Positions 23,888-33,176 are shown, numbered from the stretch's first letter. The stretch is DNA of 64,000 bases from an uncultured Lachnospiraceae bacterium (GCA_910588865.1 CAJUSJ010000007.1:1-64000); one strand, 5' to 3'. Notes: generated by a model not told the origin, from the sequence alone. Translations and numbers: made by a program.

Positions 23888-24888
23888 GACAATGTTTTAC
23901 TCTGATGGCAGCGGCTTTGCTCGCGGTAATGCTGTCAGCCTGCGGGAGGCAGTCAGGAGAAGCGTTGGCCGGGGAGAGGGAAAACCCGGAAACAGCAACG
24001 CCGAAGGAAAGCAGCCTGACGGCTGGGGAAGAAGAGCGGATACAGGAGGGCAATAATTCTATGAAAAATGATATCACTTTTAATTTTGATTCCAGAACCG
24101 TAATGCTTAACAGCGGATATGAAATGCCCATATATGGGATCGGCACTTACAGTCTCACCGGAAAGACCTGCGTGGAATCTGTTACAGCGGCGTTAAACAG
24201 TGGTGTCCGCCTGATCGATACCGCCTATATGTACCACAATGAGGAGAGCGTGGGGGAGGCGGTGAGAAACTCCGGTATCCCCAGGGAGGAGATATTTGTC
24301 ATCACAAAGCTGTATCCCAATCAGTTTTCCAACCCAAAAGCCGCCATTGAAGAGGCGCTCAAAAAGCTGGACATCGGATACATCGACATGATGCTGCTCC
24401 ACCATCCAGGTACAGGCGATGTGGGCGCTTATCTTGCCATGGAGCAGGCGGTGAAGGAGGGAAAAATCCGCTCCCTTGGCCTGTCAAACTGGTATGTAAA
24501 AGAGCTGGAGGAATTTCTTCCCCAGGTAAATATCACCCCGGCGCTGGTTCAGAATGAGATCCACCCCTATTATCAGGAAAATGATGTGATCCCCTATATC
24601 CATGACCTTGGAATTGTGGTGCAGGGGTGGTATCCCCTGGGCGGCAGGGGCTACACGGCAGAACTTCTGGGCAACCAGGTCATAACGGAAATCGCTGAGG
24701 CCCACGGGAAATCCTCCGCACAGGTCATTCTCCGCTGGAATCTGCAAAAAGGCGTGGTGGTAATACCGGGTTCCAGCAATCCTGACCATATAAAGGAGAA
24801 TACACAACTGTTTGACTTTGAGCTGACAAAAGAGGAAATGGAACGCATAGACGGACTGGACCGGAACGAAAAGCACGACTGGTATTAA
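23884..24888 (+). CDS. Aldo/keto reductase with lipoprotein signal
   Basis: 334 residues. The first 20 residues form a lipoprotein signal ending in LSAC (Cys20), followed by a 40-residue Glu/Ser-rich linker, then a complete aldo/keto reductase from about residue 70. The tetrad is visible: Asp in LIDTAYMY, Tyr in MYHNEE, Lys in VITKLYP and His in LLHHPG; VIPGSSNPDHIKEN is the NADP-binding end. A membrane-anchored enzyme outside the cytoplasm would have no obvious NADPH supply. An internal ATG near 24061 could start a cytosolic form. Co-transcribed with the small protein before it and the flavoprotein after it. Confidence 0.88.
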   Translation: MRQCFTLMAAALLAVMLSACGRQSGEALAGERENPETATPKESSLTAGEEERIQEGNNSMKNDITFNFDSRTVMLNSGYEMPIYGIGTYSLTGKTCVESVTAALNSGVRLIDTAYMYHNEESVGEAVRNSGIPREEIFVITKLYPNQFSNPKAAIEEALKKLDIGYIDMMLLHHPGTGDVGAYLAMEQAVKEGKIRSLGLSNWYVKELEEFLPQVNITPALVQNEIHPYYQENDVIPYIHDLGIVVQGWYPLGGRGYTAELLGNQVITEIAEAHGKSSAQVILRWNLQKGVVVIPGSSNPDHIKENTQLFDFELTKEEMERIDGLDRNEKHDWY

Positions 24889-24922
24889 AGAATGTTTTTT
24901 AACGAAATGGAGGGTAAGGAAG

Positions 24923-25513
24923 ATGAAGGTCCTCGGGATCAACAGCAGCGCGGGAAAGGACGGGAACACAGCGCTTCTCATGGGTACTGTGTTTGAGGAA
25001 CTGGATAGAGAGGGAATCGAAACAGAGATGATCCAGCTTGCCGGCAAGGTCATAGAACCCTGTAAGGCCTGCTGGGCCTGCGGCGGAAAAGGAACCTGCG
25101 TCCATAAAAATGACCTGTTTCAGGAAATCTATGAAAAGATGGCGCGGGCAGATGGAATCCTTCTGGGCTCGCCTGTATACACTGCCAACATTTCCGCGAA
25201 CATGCAGGCGTTTCTTGAGCGGGCATCGGTTGTGGGGGATATGAACCTGGGTGAAAATCCTCTCCGCCATAAAGTGGGAGCGGCAGTGACGGCGGCGCGC
25301 CGGGGCGGGGCATTGAACACGCTGGATGCCATGAATCATTTCTTCATGCTGCAGGATATGTTTATGGTCGGCTCTTCCTACTGGCCTATGGCATACGGGC
25401 GAATGCCCGGGGAGGCTTTGGAAGACCAGGAGGGTCTTGAAACCATGAGAAATCTGGGGCGGAATATGGCGTACTTGCTTAAGGCTCTGGAAAAAAGCGG
25501 TCAGATCCTCTGA
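24923..25513 (+). CDS. NADPH-dependent FMN reductase / iron-sulfur-flavoprotein-like
   Basis: 196 residues. The N terminus MKVLGINSSAGKDGNTALLM is the phosphate-binding loop of the flavodoxin-like FMN reductase family, and the PVYTANISANMQAFLER segment is typical. A Cys cluster, CKACWACGGKGTC (residues about 49-61), resembles the compact cluster motif of iron-sulfur flavoproteins such as Isf, so an extra Fe-S centre is possible. It would transfer electrons between NAD(P)H, FMN and small acceptors in the cytoplasm. Last gene of the 23639-25513 cluster; a terminator follows. Confidence 0.85.
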   Translation: MKVLGINSSAGKDGNTALLMGTVFEELDREGIETEMIQLAGKVIEPCKACWACGGKGTCVHKNDLFQEIYEKMARADGILLGSPVYTANISANMQAFLERASVVGDMNLGENPLRHKVGAAVTAARRGGALNTLDAMNHFFMLQDMFMVGSSYWPMAYGRMPGEALEDQEGLETMRNLGRNMAYLLKALEKSGQIL

Positions 25514-25521
25514 CAGAAAGG

Positions 25522-25552
25522 AGGCTGCCGCGGGATTTTAACGCGGCAGCCT
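25522..25552. terminator. Bidirectional terminator
   Basis: AGGCTGCCGCG (25522-25532) pairs perfectly with CGCGGCAGCCT (25542-25552) between the convergent flavoprotein and GH1 genes. Confidence 0.85.
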
Positions 25553-25562
25553 TGTCTGAATT

Positions 25563-27086
25563 TTATTCGTCAAATGAAACGTCATTCTCCAGATCCGCTC
25601 CATTGGAGGCGATCAGTTTCTTATAATAATAAAAGGATTTCTTTTTGTTCCTCTTCTTGCTCCCGTTGCCGTAATCATCTTGGTCCACATAGATCATGCC
25701 ATAGCGCTTGGTCATCTCGGAGGTGCCGGAGGATACCAGGTCGATGGGCCCCCACCAGGCGTAGCCAAACACGTCCACTCCGTCCGCGATGGCTTCCCTC
25801 ATCTGCTCCACATGGGCTTTCATGTAGTCAATGCGGTAGTCGTCCTGGATTCTGCCGTTCTCGTCGAAATGGTCCACTGCTCCCAGGCCGTTTTCTGAGA
25901 TAAAGATGGGCTTGTGATACCGGTCATAGATCCGGTTTAAGGTGACGCGGAAACCGATGGGGTCAATGGTCCAGCCCCATTCGGACTTGGGCAGGTGAGG
26001 ATTTTTGATGTCAGACACAAGGCGTCCTGTAGGCTGGGGAACCGGCGAGCCTTTGTACCGCATGATGTAGGTCATATAGTAGCTGATGGTGATAAAATCC
26101 ACAGCTCCCTCTTTCAGGATCTTCTCATCATCCGGCCCCATATCAATATTGATGTCATTTTCATCAAAGAACCGCCGCATATAGTAAGGATACTCCCCGT
26201 TGGCCTGCACGTCGGTAAAGAACCAGTTGAAATGGTCCTCAAACATCACCTGGAGCTGGTCTTCCGGCTTGGAACTCTCCGCGTAATTTTCCAGGCGGCA
26301 CAGCATGTTGCCCATCTTGGCTTCAGGGTCGATCTCATGGAGCTTTTTCACTGCCAGAGCGCTGGCGATGAACTGGTTGTGGACTGCCTGGAATTTCAGC
26401 TGCCAGTTTCCCAGATAGGGGTTGCGGCTGTTGGGCTCCGGGGCTCCGTCCATGATGACGCCGCTGCTGGTGAAGGGGTTGGACAATACATTGTTGATCT
26501 CATTGAAGGTCAGCCAGTATTTCACTTTCCCCTTGTACCGCCTCATGACTGTCTCCGCATAGCGCACGAAGGCATCTGTGGTGTGGCGGCTCGCGAAGCC
26601 ATTGTAGGTTTCTGCCAGATGAAGGGGAGTATCAAAGTGAGACAGTGTCACCAGAGGCTCAATCCCGTACTTGTGCAGCTCATCAAAGACTCTGTCATAG
26701 AAGCTAAGTCCCTCCTCGTTGGGTTCGGCATCGTCGCCGTTGGGGAAGATTCTGGACCAGGAGATGCTCATCCGAAAGACTTTAAACCCCATCTCAGCAA
26801 ACAGCTTGATATCCTCTTTGTATGTATGATAAAAATCAATGCCTCTTCTCTTGGGAAGCTCCCAGTTCTCCGGGTGCAGCTTCATGTCCTCTACCATCTC
26901 CCTGGAGGCGGCGTTGTGGGGAACGTGAACATCAAAAGGCCCCTCAGTGTCCCGTATCTCCTTGGTGATCAGCCTTGCGAAGTCAGATGTGGCTGGTCCC
27001 CTTCCGCCTTCATCCCAGGCCCCCTCGATCTGATTGGCGGCGGTAGAACCGCCCCACAGAAAATGTTCAGGAAATGTCTTTGTCAT
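25563..27086 (-). CDS. 6-phospho-beta-glucosidase (GH1)
   Basis: 507 residues. It begins with FPEHFLWGGSTAANQIEGAW, the GH1 N-terminal signature. The acid/base Glu is in YWLTFNEINN and the nucleophile Glu in IFISENGLGAVD. Located at the end of a cellobiose-type PTS operon, it most likely hydrolyses phosphorylated beta-glucosides such as cellobiose-6-phosphate delivered by the EIIABC genes upstream. Length is usual for the family. Exact aglycone preference cannot be read from sequence. Confidence 0.93.
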   Translation of the reverse strand: MTKTFPEHFLWGGSTAANQIEGAWDEGGRGPATSDFARLITKEIRDTEGPFDVHVPHNAASREMVEDMKLHPENWELPKRRGIDFYHTYKEDIKLFAEMGFKVFRMSISWSRIFPNGDDAEPNEEGLSFYDRVFDELHKYGIEPLVTLSHFDTPLHLAETYNGFASRHTTDAFVRYAETVMRRYKGKVKYWLTFNEINNVLSNPFTSSGVIMDGAPEPNSRNPYLGNWQLKFQAVHNQFIASALAVKKLHEIDPEAKMGNMLCRLENYAESSKPEDQLQVMFEDHFNWFFTDVQANGEYPYYMRRFFDENDINIDMGPDDEKILKEGAVDFITISYYMTYIMRYKGSPVPQPTGRLVSDIKNPHLPKSEWGWTIDPIGFRVTLNRIYDRYHKPIFISENGLGAVDHFDENGRIQDDYRIDYMKAHVEQMREAIADGVDVFGYAWWGPIDLVSSGTSEMTKRYGMIYVDQDDYGNGSKKRNKKKSFYYYKKLIASNGADLENDVSFDE

Positions 27087-27103
27087 ATGATCTATCCTCC
27101 TAT

Positions 27104-27424
27104 TTATTTCTGCCGCTCCATAAGCGTCTTTACAATGGGAAGCAGCTTTTTCGTCATTCGAAGCTCCGTGTTGACGGTCATAATCGTATCCTGGGCATGG
27201 ATAAACAGCAGCGAATACTCCATGTTCTCCCCGGCAACCTGGCTCTGGATCACTTCTGTCTGGGCATTGTGAGCCTTGACAATAAGTTCCTCCGCCTCCT
27301 TCAGCAGCGACTCTGCCTTGTCAAGCTCCATGGCAGCCATAGCCGCCAGTGCCTCGTCAATTTTCATCCGTCCGTCTCCCGCGTTCATCACAACCTCGAT
27401 TGCCACAGCATTAATATCTTTCAT
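27104..27424 (-). CDS. PTS lactose/cellobiose-family EIIA
   Basis: 106 residues, all-helical EIIA of the Lac family. It accepts phosphate from HPr on the His in LLFIHAQDTIM and passes it to EIIB. The start of the family pattern (VAIEVVMNAGDGR, then AMAAMELDKAESLL) is clear. It lies between the EIIC and GH1 genes in the same minus-strand operon, with 17 bases to the GH1 gene. Confidence 0.93.
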   Translation of the reverse strand: MKDINAVAIEVVMNAGDGRMKIDEALAAMAAMELDKAESLLKEAEELIVKAHNAQTEVIQSQVAGENMEYSLLFIHAQDTIMTVNTELRMTKKLLPIVKTLMERQK

Positions 27425-27473
27425 AATCTTGATTCCTCTCTCCGCAATATTTTAACAGCCTATAATCCGCAAG

Positions 27474-28742
27474 TTACGCGTTGGCCTTCGCTGCCGCTTT
27501 GGCGGCCTTTGCCGCGGCCCGCTCTTCCTCTCTCTTAAGCTCCGCCTTGTCCGCCGCCTTAAAGAAGGGGTACCAGATCAGGGCGGCGATGACAAAGTTG
27601 ATGCAGACCAGAAGTACATTGCGGACATCTCCGCCGGACATGAAGAACGCGGAAACCGCGTTGGGCGCGAAATTCATGTCAAAATTCACATAGTTTATGG
27701 TGCCCCAGCCCATGGCGAACCAGAGATAAGAGAAGCCCGGCAGGATGATAGCGATAAGAACCGTGGGAATCAGCATAAACGGATTGCCCACCACCGCGCC
27801 GTACTGCAGAGGTTCATTGATGTTGAACACAGAGGGAACCAGAGTGGCCTTGCCCAGAAGGCGGTACTTTTTCGACTTGGCCCTGAGCATGTACAGGGCA
27901 AGAGGCAAGGTAGCGCCCTGTCCGCCGATGTGATGGTAACGGCTGAAACCATATGCGTAGATATTCTTTGGAGCCATGCCTGCTGCCACCAGGGAGGCGT
28001 TCTCCGCTATGGCTGCCTGGGTGATGCTTCGCGTCACGGGAGTGAACACCCAGCCGGACACACCGAAGAAGTAGAAAATGTTCTGCAAAAATACGATGAG
28101 CACCACGCCTGGAGCGCTCTGGGCAAAGCCGGTTACAGGTTTCATGATGATCTGCACCATGGTGAACACATCGATCTTCAGCGCATAGGTGAATACATAC
28201 CCCACAGTCAGGCTCAAGATAATGGCGATAATATTGTCAAACCAGTTCTTGATAAAATCAGGCAGCACGCTGTCCTCGCTGAAGAAGGAGAACTTGTTCA
28301 TGGCCTTGTACACAGCAGACACCAGAATGCCGACCACCATGGCGGTGAACATGCCGCCCGCGCCGAACTTGGACATGGTTACCAGGGAGCCGCCATCCAC
28401 GGTCTCGAAGTTCATGCACATCATGAAGGTGCCGATTCCGGTAAATCCCGCGATCATGGCGCGGTCTTTCTTGCCAATCTTGTTCATGCAGTTGTAGGGT
28501 ATTATGTAAGCCACAAACAAACCGATGAGGCCAAAGGAAAATGTGCTGATGGGGGAGATATCCGGCAAAACCGGAACAAACTGCCTCAAAATCGCCCACA
28601 GGGACGGGATGGTGCTGACCATGGAAAATGGCACTATGTAAAGGATTGCGTCAGCCACAATGCTGAACCAGAAATTTTTTGTAATCTTGTTAACCACGGG
28701 GACCAGATTCTTTTCGATCCACGCCTGAATTTTATTCATCAT
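27474..28742 (-). CDS. PTS cellobiose-type EIIC permease
   Basis: About 422 residues from ATG 28742, with AGGAG eight bases upstream; an in-frame start 24 bases earlier lacks a site. It is a multi-span membrane protein of the Lac-family EIIC type, with N-terminal amphipathic MMNKIQAWIEKNLVPVVNKI, later ATLVPSVFNINEPLQYGAVV (the NEP substrate-loop motif) and a Lys/Ala-rich tail. It carries the sugar across the membrane during phosphorylation. Operon order EIIB-EIIC-EIIA-GH1. Confidence 0.93.
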   Translation of the reverse strand: MMNKIQAWIEKNLVPVVNKITKNFWFSIVADAILYIVPFSMVSTIPSLWAILRQFVPVLPDISPISTFSFGLIGLFVAYIIPYNCMNKIGKKDRAMIAGFTGIGTFMMCMNFETVDGGSLVTMSKFGAGGMFTAMVVGILVSAVYKAMNKFSFFSEDSVLPDFIKNWFDNIIAIILSLTVGYVFTYALKIDVFTMVQIIMKPVTGFAQSAPGVVLIVFLQNIFYFFGVSGWVFTPVTRSITQAAIAENASLVAAGMAPKNIYAYGFSRYHHIGGQGATLPLALYMLRAKSKKYRLLGKATLVPSVFNINEPLQYGAVVGNPFMLIPTVLIAIILPGFSYLWFAMGWGTINYVNFDMNFAPNAVSAFFMSGGDVRNVLLVCINFVIAALIWYPFFKAADKAELKREEERAAAKAAKAAAKANA

Positions 28743-28810
28743 AACTTTTTCTCCTAGTATAATCATAACGCCGCTGTCTCAGAGGATGGGGCCGCTGTTG
28801 AAAGCTGCCG

Positions 28811-29122
28811 CTATTCTTCATTGTAAAAATCCAGGGCGGACTCCAGAATGCTCTCGCCGTCCAAGGCGGCATAATCGTCTGGGTCGATGGAAGTTACCTT
28901 TACATTGTGACTTTTGAGCATCTGCTGGTATTCCGGCACCTCCGCTGAAAAGTGGGGTCCCAAAAGCAGCACGTCAATTTTGTCCGCGTATTCCGACACC
29001 TGGGACTTGCTCACCGCGTGGATGGTGACATCCAGGTTTTTTGCCTTTGCCGCCTTTCTCATGTTGGCCGCCATAAACCCGGTGGAAGCTCCGATACCGC
29101 ATGCAAGTAAAATTTTGATCAT
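28811..29122 (-). CDS. PTS cellobiose-type EIIB
   Basis: 103 residues. The phosphorylated Cys is in the N-terminal P-loop-like motif ILLACGIGASTGFM (Cys8). Length and fold match Lac-family EIIB. It is the first gene of the structural operon, preceded by GAAAGGGGAA and a leader with a hairpin at 29223-29248. Confidence 0.93.
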   Translation of the reverse strand: MIKILLACGIGASTGFMAANMRKAAKAKNLDVTIHAVSKSQVSEYADKIDVLLLGPHFSAEVPEYQQMLKSHNVKVTSIDPDDYAALDGESILESALDFYNEE

Positions 29123-29222
29123 AAACCAATTCCCCTTTCTACTTTTTGTATAGTTTTTTGTTTCTTATACCCATAGTTTAGGATATTATCCATGATTAAT
29201 AAAACAGAATTCTTTCCGTCCA

Positions 29223-29248
29223 GGCGGCAATATAAACAGATTGCCGCC
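29223..29248 (-). promoter_or_regulatory. Inverted repeat upstream of the PTS operon
   Basis: GGCGGCAA (29223-29230) and TTGCCGCC (29241-29248) form a perfect inverted repeat about 100 bases before EIIB. It could be the operator of the LicR-type activator or an RNA hairpin; its lack of a following T run argues against a terminator. Confidence 0.4.
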
Positions 29249-29344
29249 TTCACGGAAAAATGCTTATAATATTGCCGCGTCGCGCGGGGACAGCATACCA
29301 GAGCTTCGGCCCTGCTGTGAGTGTTCTTGGTTTTACGCGGCAAA

Positions 29345-29391
29345 AATCCACAGCGCCCGTCATCTTCTCTACCGAAACGGCGCTGTGGATT
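29345..29391 (-). terminator. Terminator of the licR-like gene
   Basis: AATCCACAGCGCC pairs with GGCGCTGTGGATT; on the minus strand the hairpin is followed by TTTTTG. It lies just past the regulator stop and separates it from the PTS structural genes, which therefore need their own promoter. Confidence 0.75.
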
Positions 29392-29408
29392 CATAATCGC
29401 GGATGCAA

Positions 29409-31301
29409 TCAGGTGATCCGTCTGCAGAAGTCTTCAAATGTACTTGTCTTTAATAGTTCGATTGTACGGTTCGTGGAGTTAAACAGGTCCACCACCAGGT
29501 CAAAGGCAGGCGTAAAGTATTTCATCTCCTGCCTGGCGATTCCCACCAGAAGAATAAAGTGGACGTTTTTTCTTCCCCATGGGATGGGCATATTATTGTG
29601 GACCACACAGATAAATGACCTCTCCGCGTTCTGGCTGATAGCGTGGGGCATGGCCAGAACATCGGTAAACGCTGTGCTGGAGACCGACTCCCGCAGCACC
29701 ACATCCTGGATAAACCCCTCCTTAATATATCCCCGCTCCATGCACCGCTGTCCCATAAATCTTATGTATGCCTCCTCATCTTCAAGGACAAGGTTTCTGA
29801 AATACAGCTCTTTGTGGAACAGGCTCTGGAAAAATGTCTTGGTATGTTCCAGCCTTTTTTCTTCCTCAATATGGTCCAGTTTCTCCCGGATGTCATCCAT
29901 ATTTTTTCTAGTTAAAATAGGGTTCACCTGGACGATGCGTCTTCCATCACTCTCCACTGGAAGCGTGGTAATCACCAGATCGCTGACCGTAGCGTGTTGG
30001 AGAAAACAGCTGATGGAGAGCACATTCCTGATCAGAAGACGGTCCTTAAAGGTCTCGCTGATATCGCTGACCAGCTTTTTCGAATAGGAGTGATAAGACT
30101 CCACCACAATCGTGCAGGTGACAAATTCTTTGTGCTGTTTACTGCTTTCCAGATAAGCACCGAAATGAAAGGCGATAAAGGCGATTTCATCCTCATTGAA
30201 AGTCACCTGATAGATATGGTCGAAATTGTGGGCAAAAAACACCGCCATGTCATAGACTGGGGCGTAATCTTTTTTCAGCTGCGGTCCCACCGGGTTGGGA
30301 ATCCCCATCTGGTAAGCGCACCGCTGGTAGGCATAGTAGACATGAAGGACAAACTGCATGATAAAATCATTGTCAAATTCCGGGATGCAGTACCGTTCAG
30401 ACACAAGGGATAGAACAGAAGTCACATTGCTGATAAATTCATGGCTGATGACACCGCGGATATCCACGGTCTCGTGTTCCGCCGACAGGGCGATGAGGAT
30501 CAGAATCTGCTGATAGTCTCTCTCAGGAATCAGAATTCCGTGGTTATCCATAAAGTTGGCGGAGATCATATCAGCCAGAGCTTTAATTTCCTCCCTGTCG
30601 TAGAGGGATTCCAAAAGTCCGTCAGTGGAGACGTGGTTCTCTTGCTCCTCCAGGCGGTCTCCGGACTGAAGCCGGATCAGGATCACCAGGATATGGACCA
30701 TCAGATTGTTCAGGGAGTAGTCATTAAGGTAAATCTGCGCTTTCTGAAAAATCGGATACAGCTCCTGCATGATTCCGTCGATATCCTGCTGGGGAAACAG
30801 CTGAAGAAGGGACTCGTCCGTGCTCCAGAAGCTGTAGGAATCGCTGGTGGCAATATACCCGATGAGCCTGCGTTTATTCCGCTCACTCCCTTTGAGGTAA
30901 AACTGATAGTTGCTGGATTCGACGCGAAGTCCATACTCTTTGACCATGCTTTTTATTTGGGGAATAATTCCGTTTACCACTGTACTGGCGCTGACAAAAA
31001 GCCGGTCTGCCTCGTCGAAGGCATTGATCCCATCCTTGTTGGTAAGCAGGTCGGACAGCACCTGCCAGGATCGGGCTTTATTTTCAGAAATACCGTTATT
31101 TTGGGTGACAGTTCCCTCCTCCAACCGATACCCCTCCCGGGAGGAAACAATAGATACCTCACCGCTTTTGTTCAACATCTTAATATAATTACGGACTGTC
31201 CTCTCGCTGGTGCCCAGCATCCCGGCCAGAATCGCTGCCGGAATACTCTTATCTGCCTCCGAAAGAATTCGGAGGAGTTCATTTTGCCTGTTATTTTTCA
31301 T
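29409..31301 (-). CDS. LicR/MtlR-type PRD transcriptional activator
   Basis: 630 residues. N-terminal DeoR/Mga-like HTH (ELLRILSEADKSIPAAILAGML, then TSERTVRNYIKML), PRD1 (about 180-285, with NNLMVHILVILIRL), PRD2 (about 290-400, with EIAFIAFHFGAYLE), an EIIB-gat-like segment (about 405-480; no clear Cys site at the usual place) and a C-terminal EIIA-fru-like domain whose active His is in LAMPHAIS. Such regulators activate sugar operons and are tuned by phosphorylation from HPr and EIIB. The adjacent cellobiose-type operon is the expected target. Downstream of the HPr-like gene on the same strand. Confidence 0.92.
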   Translation of the reverse strand: MKNNRQNELLRILSEADKSIPAAILAGMLGTSERTVRNYIKMLNKSGEVSIVSSREGYRLEEGTVTQNNGISENKARSWQVLSDLLTNKDGINAFDEADRLFVSASTVVNGIIPQIKSMVKEYGLRVESSNYQFYLKGSERNKRRLIGYIATSDSYSFWSTDESLLQLFPQQDIDGIMQELYPIFQKAQIYLNDYSLNNLMVHILVILIRLQSGDRLEEQENHVSTDGLLESLYDREEIKALADMISANFMDNHGILIPERDYQQILILIALSAEHETVDIRGVISHEFISNVTSVLSLVSERYCIPEFDNDFIMQFVLHVYYAYQRCAYQMGIPNPVGPQLKKDYAPVYDMAVFFAHNFDHIYQVTFNEDEIAFIAFHFGAYLESSKQHKEFVTCTIVVESYHSYSKKLVSDISETFKDRLLIRNVLSISCFLQHATVSDLVITTLPVESDGRRIVQVNPILTRKNMDDIREKLDHIEEEKRLEHTKTFFQSLFHKELYFRNLVLEDEEAYIRFMGQRCMERGYIKEGFIQDVVLRESVSSTAFTDVLAMPHAISQNAERSFICVVHNNMPIPWGRKNVHFILLVGIARQEMKYFTPAFDLVVDLFNSTNRTIELLKTSTFEDFCRRIT

Positions 31302-31348
31302 ATGGTGGAACTCCTTATCTTATGCTGGCTGCCATCGGTTTGGGCCGG

Positions 31349-31606
31349 TCAGAGATTGCGCTCCAGAAACTCTCTTAGAGCTGCCGCGGCTTCATCCTCC
31401 TGGTCTCCCTCTGCTTCAAGGATAATCTCCTGGCGGCATTTTATGCCAAGACCCAGGACACCGAAGAGCTTCTTGGCGTCTGCCCTCCGGCTTCCCTGTA
31501 TGATAGTAATCCTGCAGGGAAAGGACTGAGCCAGTTTTGTCAAATAACCAGCTGGCTGGGCATGCAGGCCCATGTTGTCGGTGATGGTATAGCTGAATGA
31601 TTTCAT
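31349..31606 (-). CDS. HPr-like phosphocarrier with altered regulatory site
   Basis: 85 residues, aligned without gaps to B. subtilis HPr at the N terminus. The phosphoryl His15 is kept in MGLHAQPAG, but Arg17 is Gln. At position 46, where HPr kinase acts on Ser, this protein has Lys (ADAKKLFGVLG). It should carry phosphate but cannot be phosphorylated on Ser46, so it would escape catabolite control through CcpA. It is upstream of the LicR-type gene in the cellobiose locus and may be a dedicated phosphocarrier. General HPr must be elsewhere. Confidence 0.85.
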   Translation of the reverse strand: MKSFSYTITDNMGLHAQPAGYLTKLAQSFPCRITIIQGSRRADAKKLFGVLGLGIKCRQEIILEAEGDQEDEAAAALREFLERNL

Positions 31607-31675
31607 TTGGAAACCTCCCTCGTCTAGCCCTCTTTGTGAATTATATTATATCATTTCTACGCCTGTTTGCAAATC

Positions 31676-31809
31676 GTTACTGTTCACATGCGTTCACGGC
31701 AACTGGCAAAAATCCATGAAAATCGCCCGCGGCCATGGGATTTTTGCTCTCTGGCCCAGTTTATCATACGGTCAGCGGGGCAAGTGCGCGGACCTACCGG
31801 AACAGCAAC
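31676..31809. mobile_element. 134-bp MITE-like element, copy 1
   Basis: Ends GTTACTGTTC and GAACAGCAAC (one mismatch as inverted repeats). The interior holds a long hairpin GCAAAAATCC...GGATTTTTGC. It is about 90% identical to 46198-46331 and exactly as long. Flanking octamers tGCAAATC (31668-31675) and cGCAAATC (31810-31817) match at 7 of 8 bases, a decayed target duplication. No coding capacity. Confidence 0.85.
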
Positions 31810-31930
31810 CGCAAATCCATTAAACTGAGAGGAATACTATTACATCTGTTGCAATTGCCTGGGGCCGGTGGTAAGATAGACTGCGGCGATTCGAAAAATC
31901 GCGGAAGAACAAAAGGGAGGTTCACCAGGC

Positions 31931-33139
31931 GTGAAAAAGAAAAGTTATATTTTAATGCTGCTTGCCGCGGGGGTAATGGCTGCATGCGGACAGAAACAGG
32001 ACCAGGGGCAGGAGACAGAACAGAGCCGGGAGGAGGCGAAGGCCCCGTCTGAGATCGTGATCCAGCTCACCGAGGAAAATCAGGACACAGAAGGTGTTTT
32101 GCCTTTGGAAACGGTTCCGGCGGAGGCGCCGACACAGGAGAGGGGGAATCCGTCTTTTGGCGACGGCAGCATCCCTGACCAGACCTTTGAGGTGGAGCTG
32201 AGCGAGTATGACGGAAAGGTTATGTTTGTGCCGTTTGCCCCGTCCAACGGACGCCCGGACTTTCATATGGAGATCATTCAGAACGGAAATGTTCTCATTG
32301 ACATACCAGGCTATGTTCCTGAAGGGTTGTCCGGGGAGATTTTCACCAGCCTGGATGCGGTGTCGTTTTATGATGTGAATTACGACGGATTTACGGACCT
32401 TGTTCTGATCGAGACTTACGGCAATACCAGCTTCGCCGCGGTGTACTATGGATTTGATAAACAGGCTGAGGAGGATTACGACCGGCGTTTTTATTCCCAG
32501 AGCCAGCTGTCCGAGGCCATAACCCGGGAAGCACCGGCACTGACTGTCTCTGGAATCAGGGAGCTGATGTCAGGAGGCAAAAGAAACGGGCAGTTTGCCG
32601 ATTATAGGGAGGCTTATAAGGCAGCGGCCACGCTGTGCCGTCTGGAGGGAAGCGGCGGGATAAAATATGATCTGATCTATTTTGACCAGGACCAGATTCC
32701 CGAACTGGCGGCGGACCTGGCAGGCTATTATACAAGCCTGTATACTTATGAGAACGGAAGCGTTCATGTGCTCATGGACAAATGGGGCTATGGGGCCATG
32801 GGAAACGCCGGATATGAGTATGCTCCGGGAAAGAACAGCATGAGAAATTACAATACGGATTATGCGGGAGCTATTTTACATACCACATACCTGACGAAGA
32901 ACAGCAGCCATGCCCTGGAAACCGTGGCCCGGATTGATTTCTATAATTTTGATGATGTAAACCAGAACGGGATTCCCGATGAGGATGAGATGGGCTCCAT
33001 GGGGCTCTACGGAAAAAGCTATCTCAACGGCAGGGAAGCCACTGACGAGGAATGCGGGGCCTGGGATGTGGGCGGTTATGAGTTCATCAGGGGGATTCTG
33101 TCCTTTGAGGAGCTGACCGCGAGGCTGCGGAGTACGTGA
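31931..33139 (+). CDS. Secreted lipoprotein with Ca-binding-like DxNxDG loops
   Basis: 402 residues from GTG 31931, with GGGAGG upstream. Signal MKKKSYILMLLAAGVMAAC ends in a lipobox (Cys19), then a Glu/Gln/Pro-rich linker. The body has DVNYDGFTDLVLIETYG (residues about 146-162) and DVNQNGIPDEDE near the C terminus, loops like those of EF-hand, dockerin or FG-GAP repeats. A related loop occurs in the protein at 39864. No enzyme motif is seen. It is probably anchored at the outer face of the membrane; function unknown. Followed by a terminator. Confidence 0.8.
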   Translation: MKKKSYILMLLAAGVMAACGQKQDQGQETEQSREEAKAPSEIVIQLTEENQDTEGVLPLETVPAEAPTQERGNPSFGDGSIPDQTFEVELSEYDGKVMFVPFAPSNGRPDFHMEIIQNGNVLIDIPGYVPEGLSGEIFTSLDAVSFYDVNYDGFTDLVLIETYGNTSFAAVYYGFDKQAEEDYDRRFYSQSQLSEAITREAPALTVSGIRELMSGGKRNGQFADYREAYKAAATLCRLEGSGGIKYDLIYFDQDQIPELAADLAGYYTSLYTYENGSVHVLMDKWGYGAMGNAGYEYAPGKNSMRNYNTDYAGAILHTTYLTKNSSHALETVARIDFYNFDDVNQNGIPDEDEMGSMGLYGKSYLNGREATDEECGAWDVGGYEFIRGILSFEELTARLRST

Positions 33140-33176
33140 GATTAATATGGAATATGGCTGCCTGTCAGGCGGCAGG

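Noticed and set aside
25995..27272. Long plus-strand frame opposite the GH1 gene
   Set aside because: Antisense shadow of a clearly recognised glycosidase; no ribosome-binding site.
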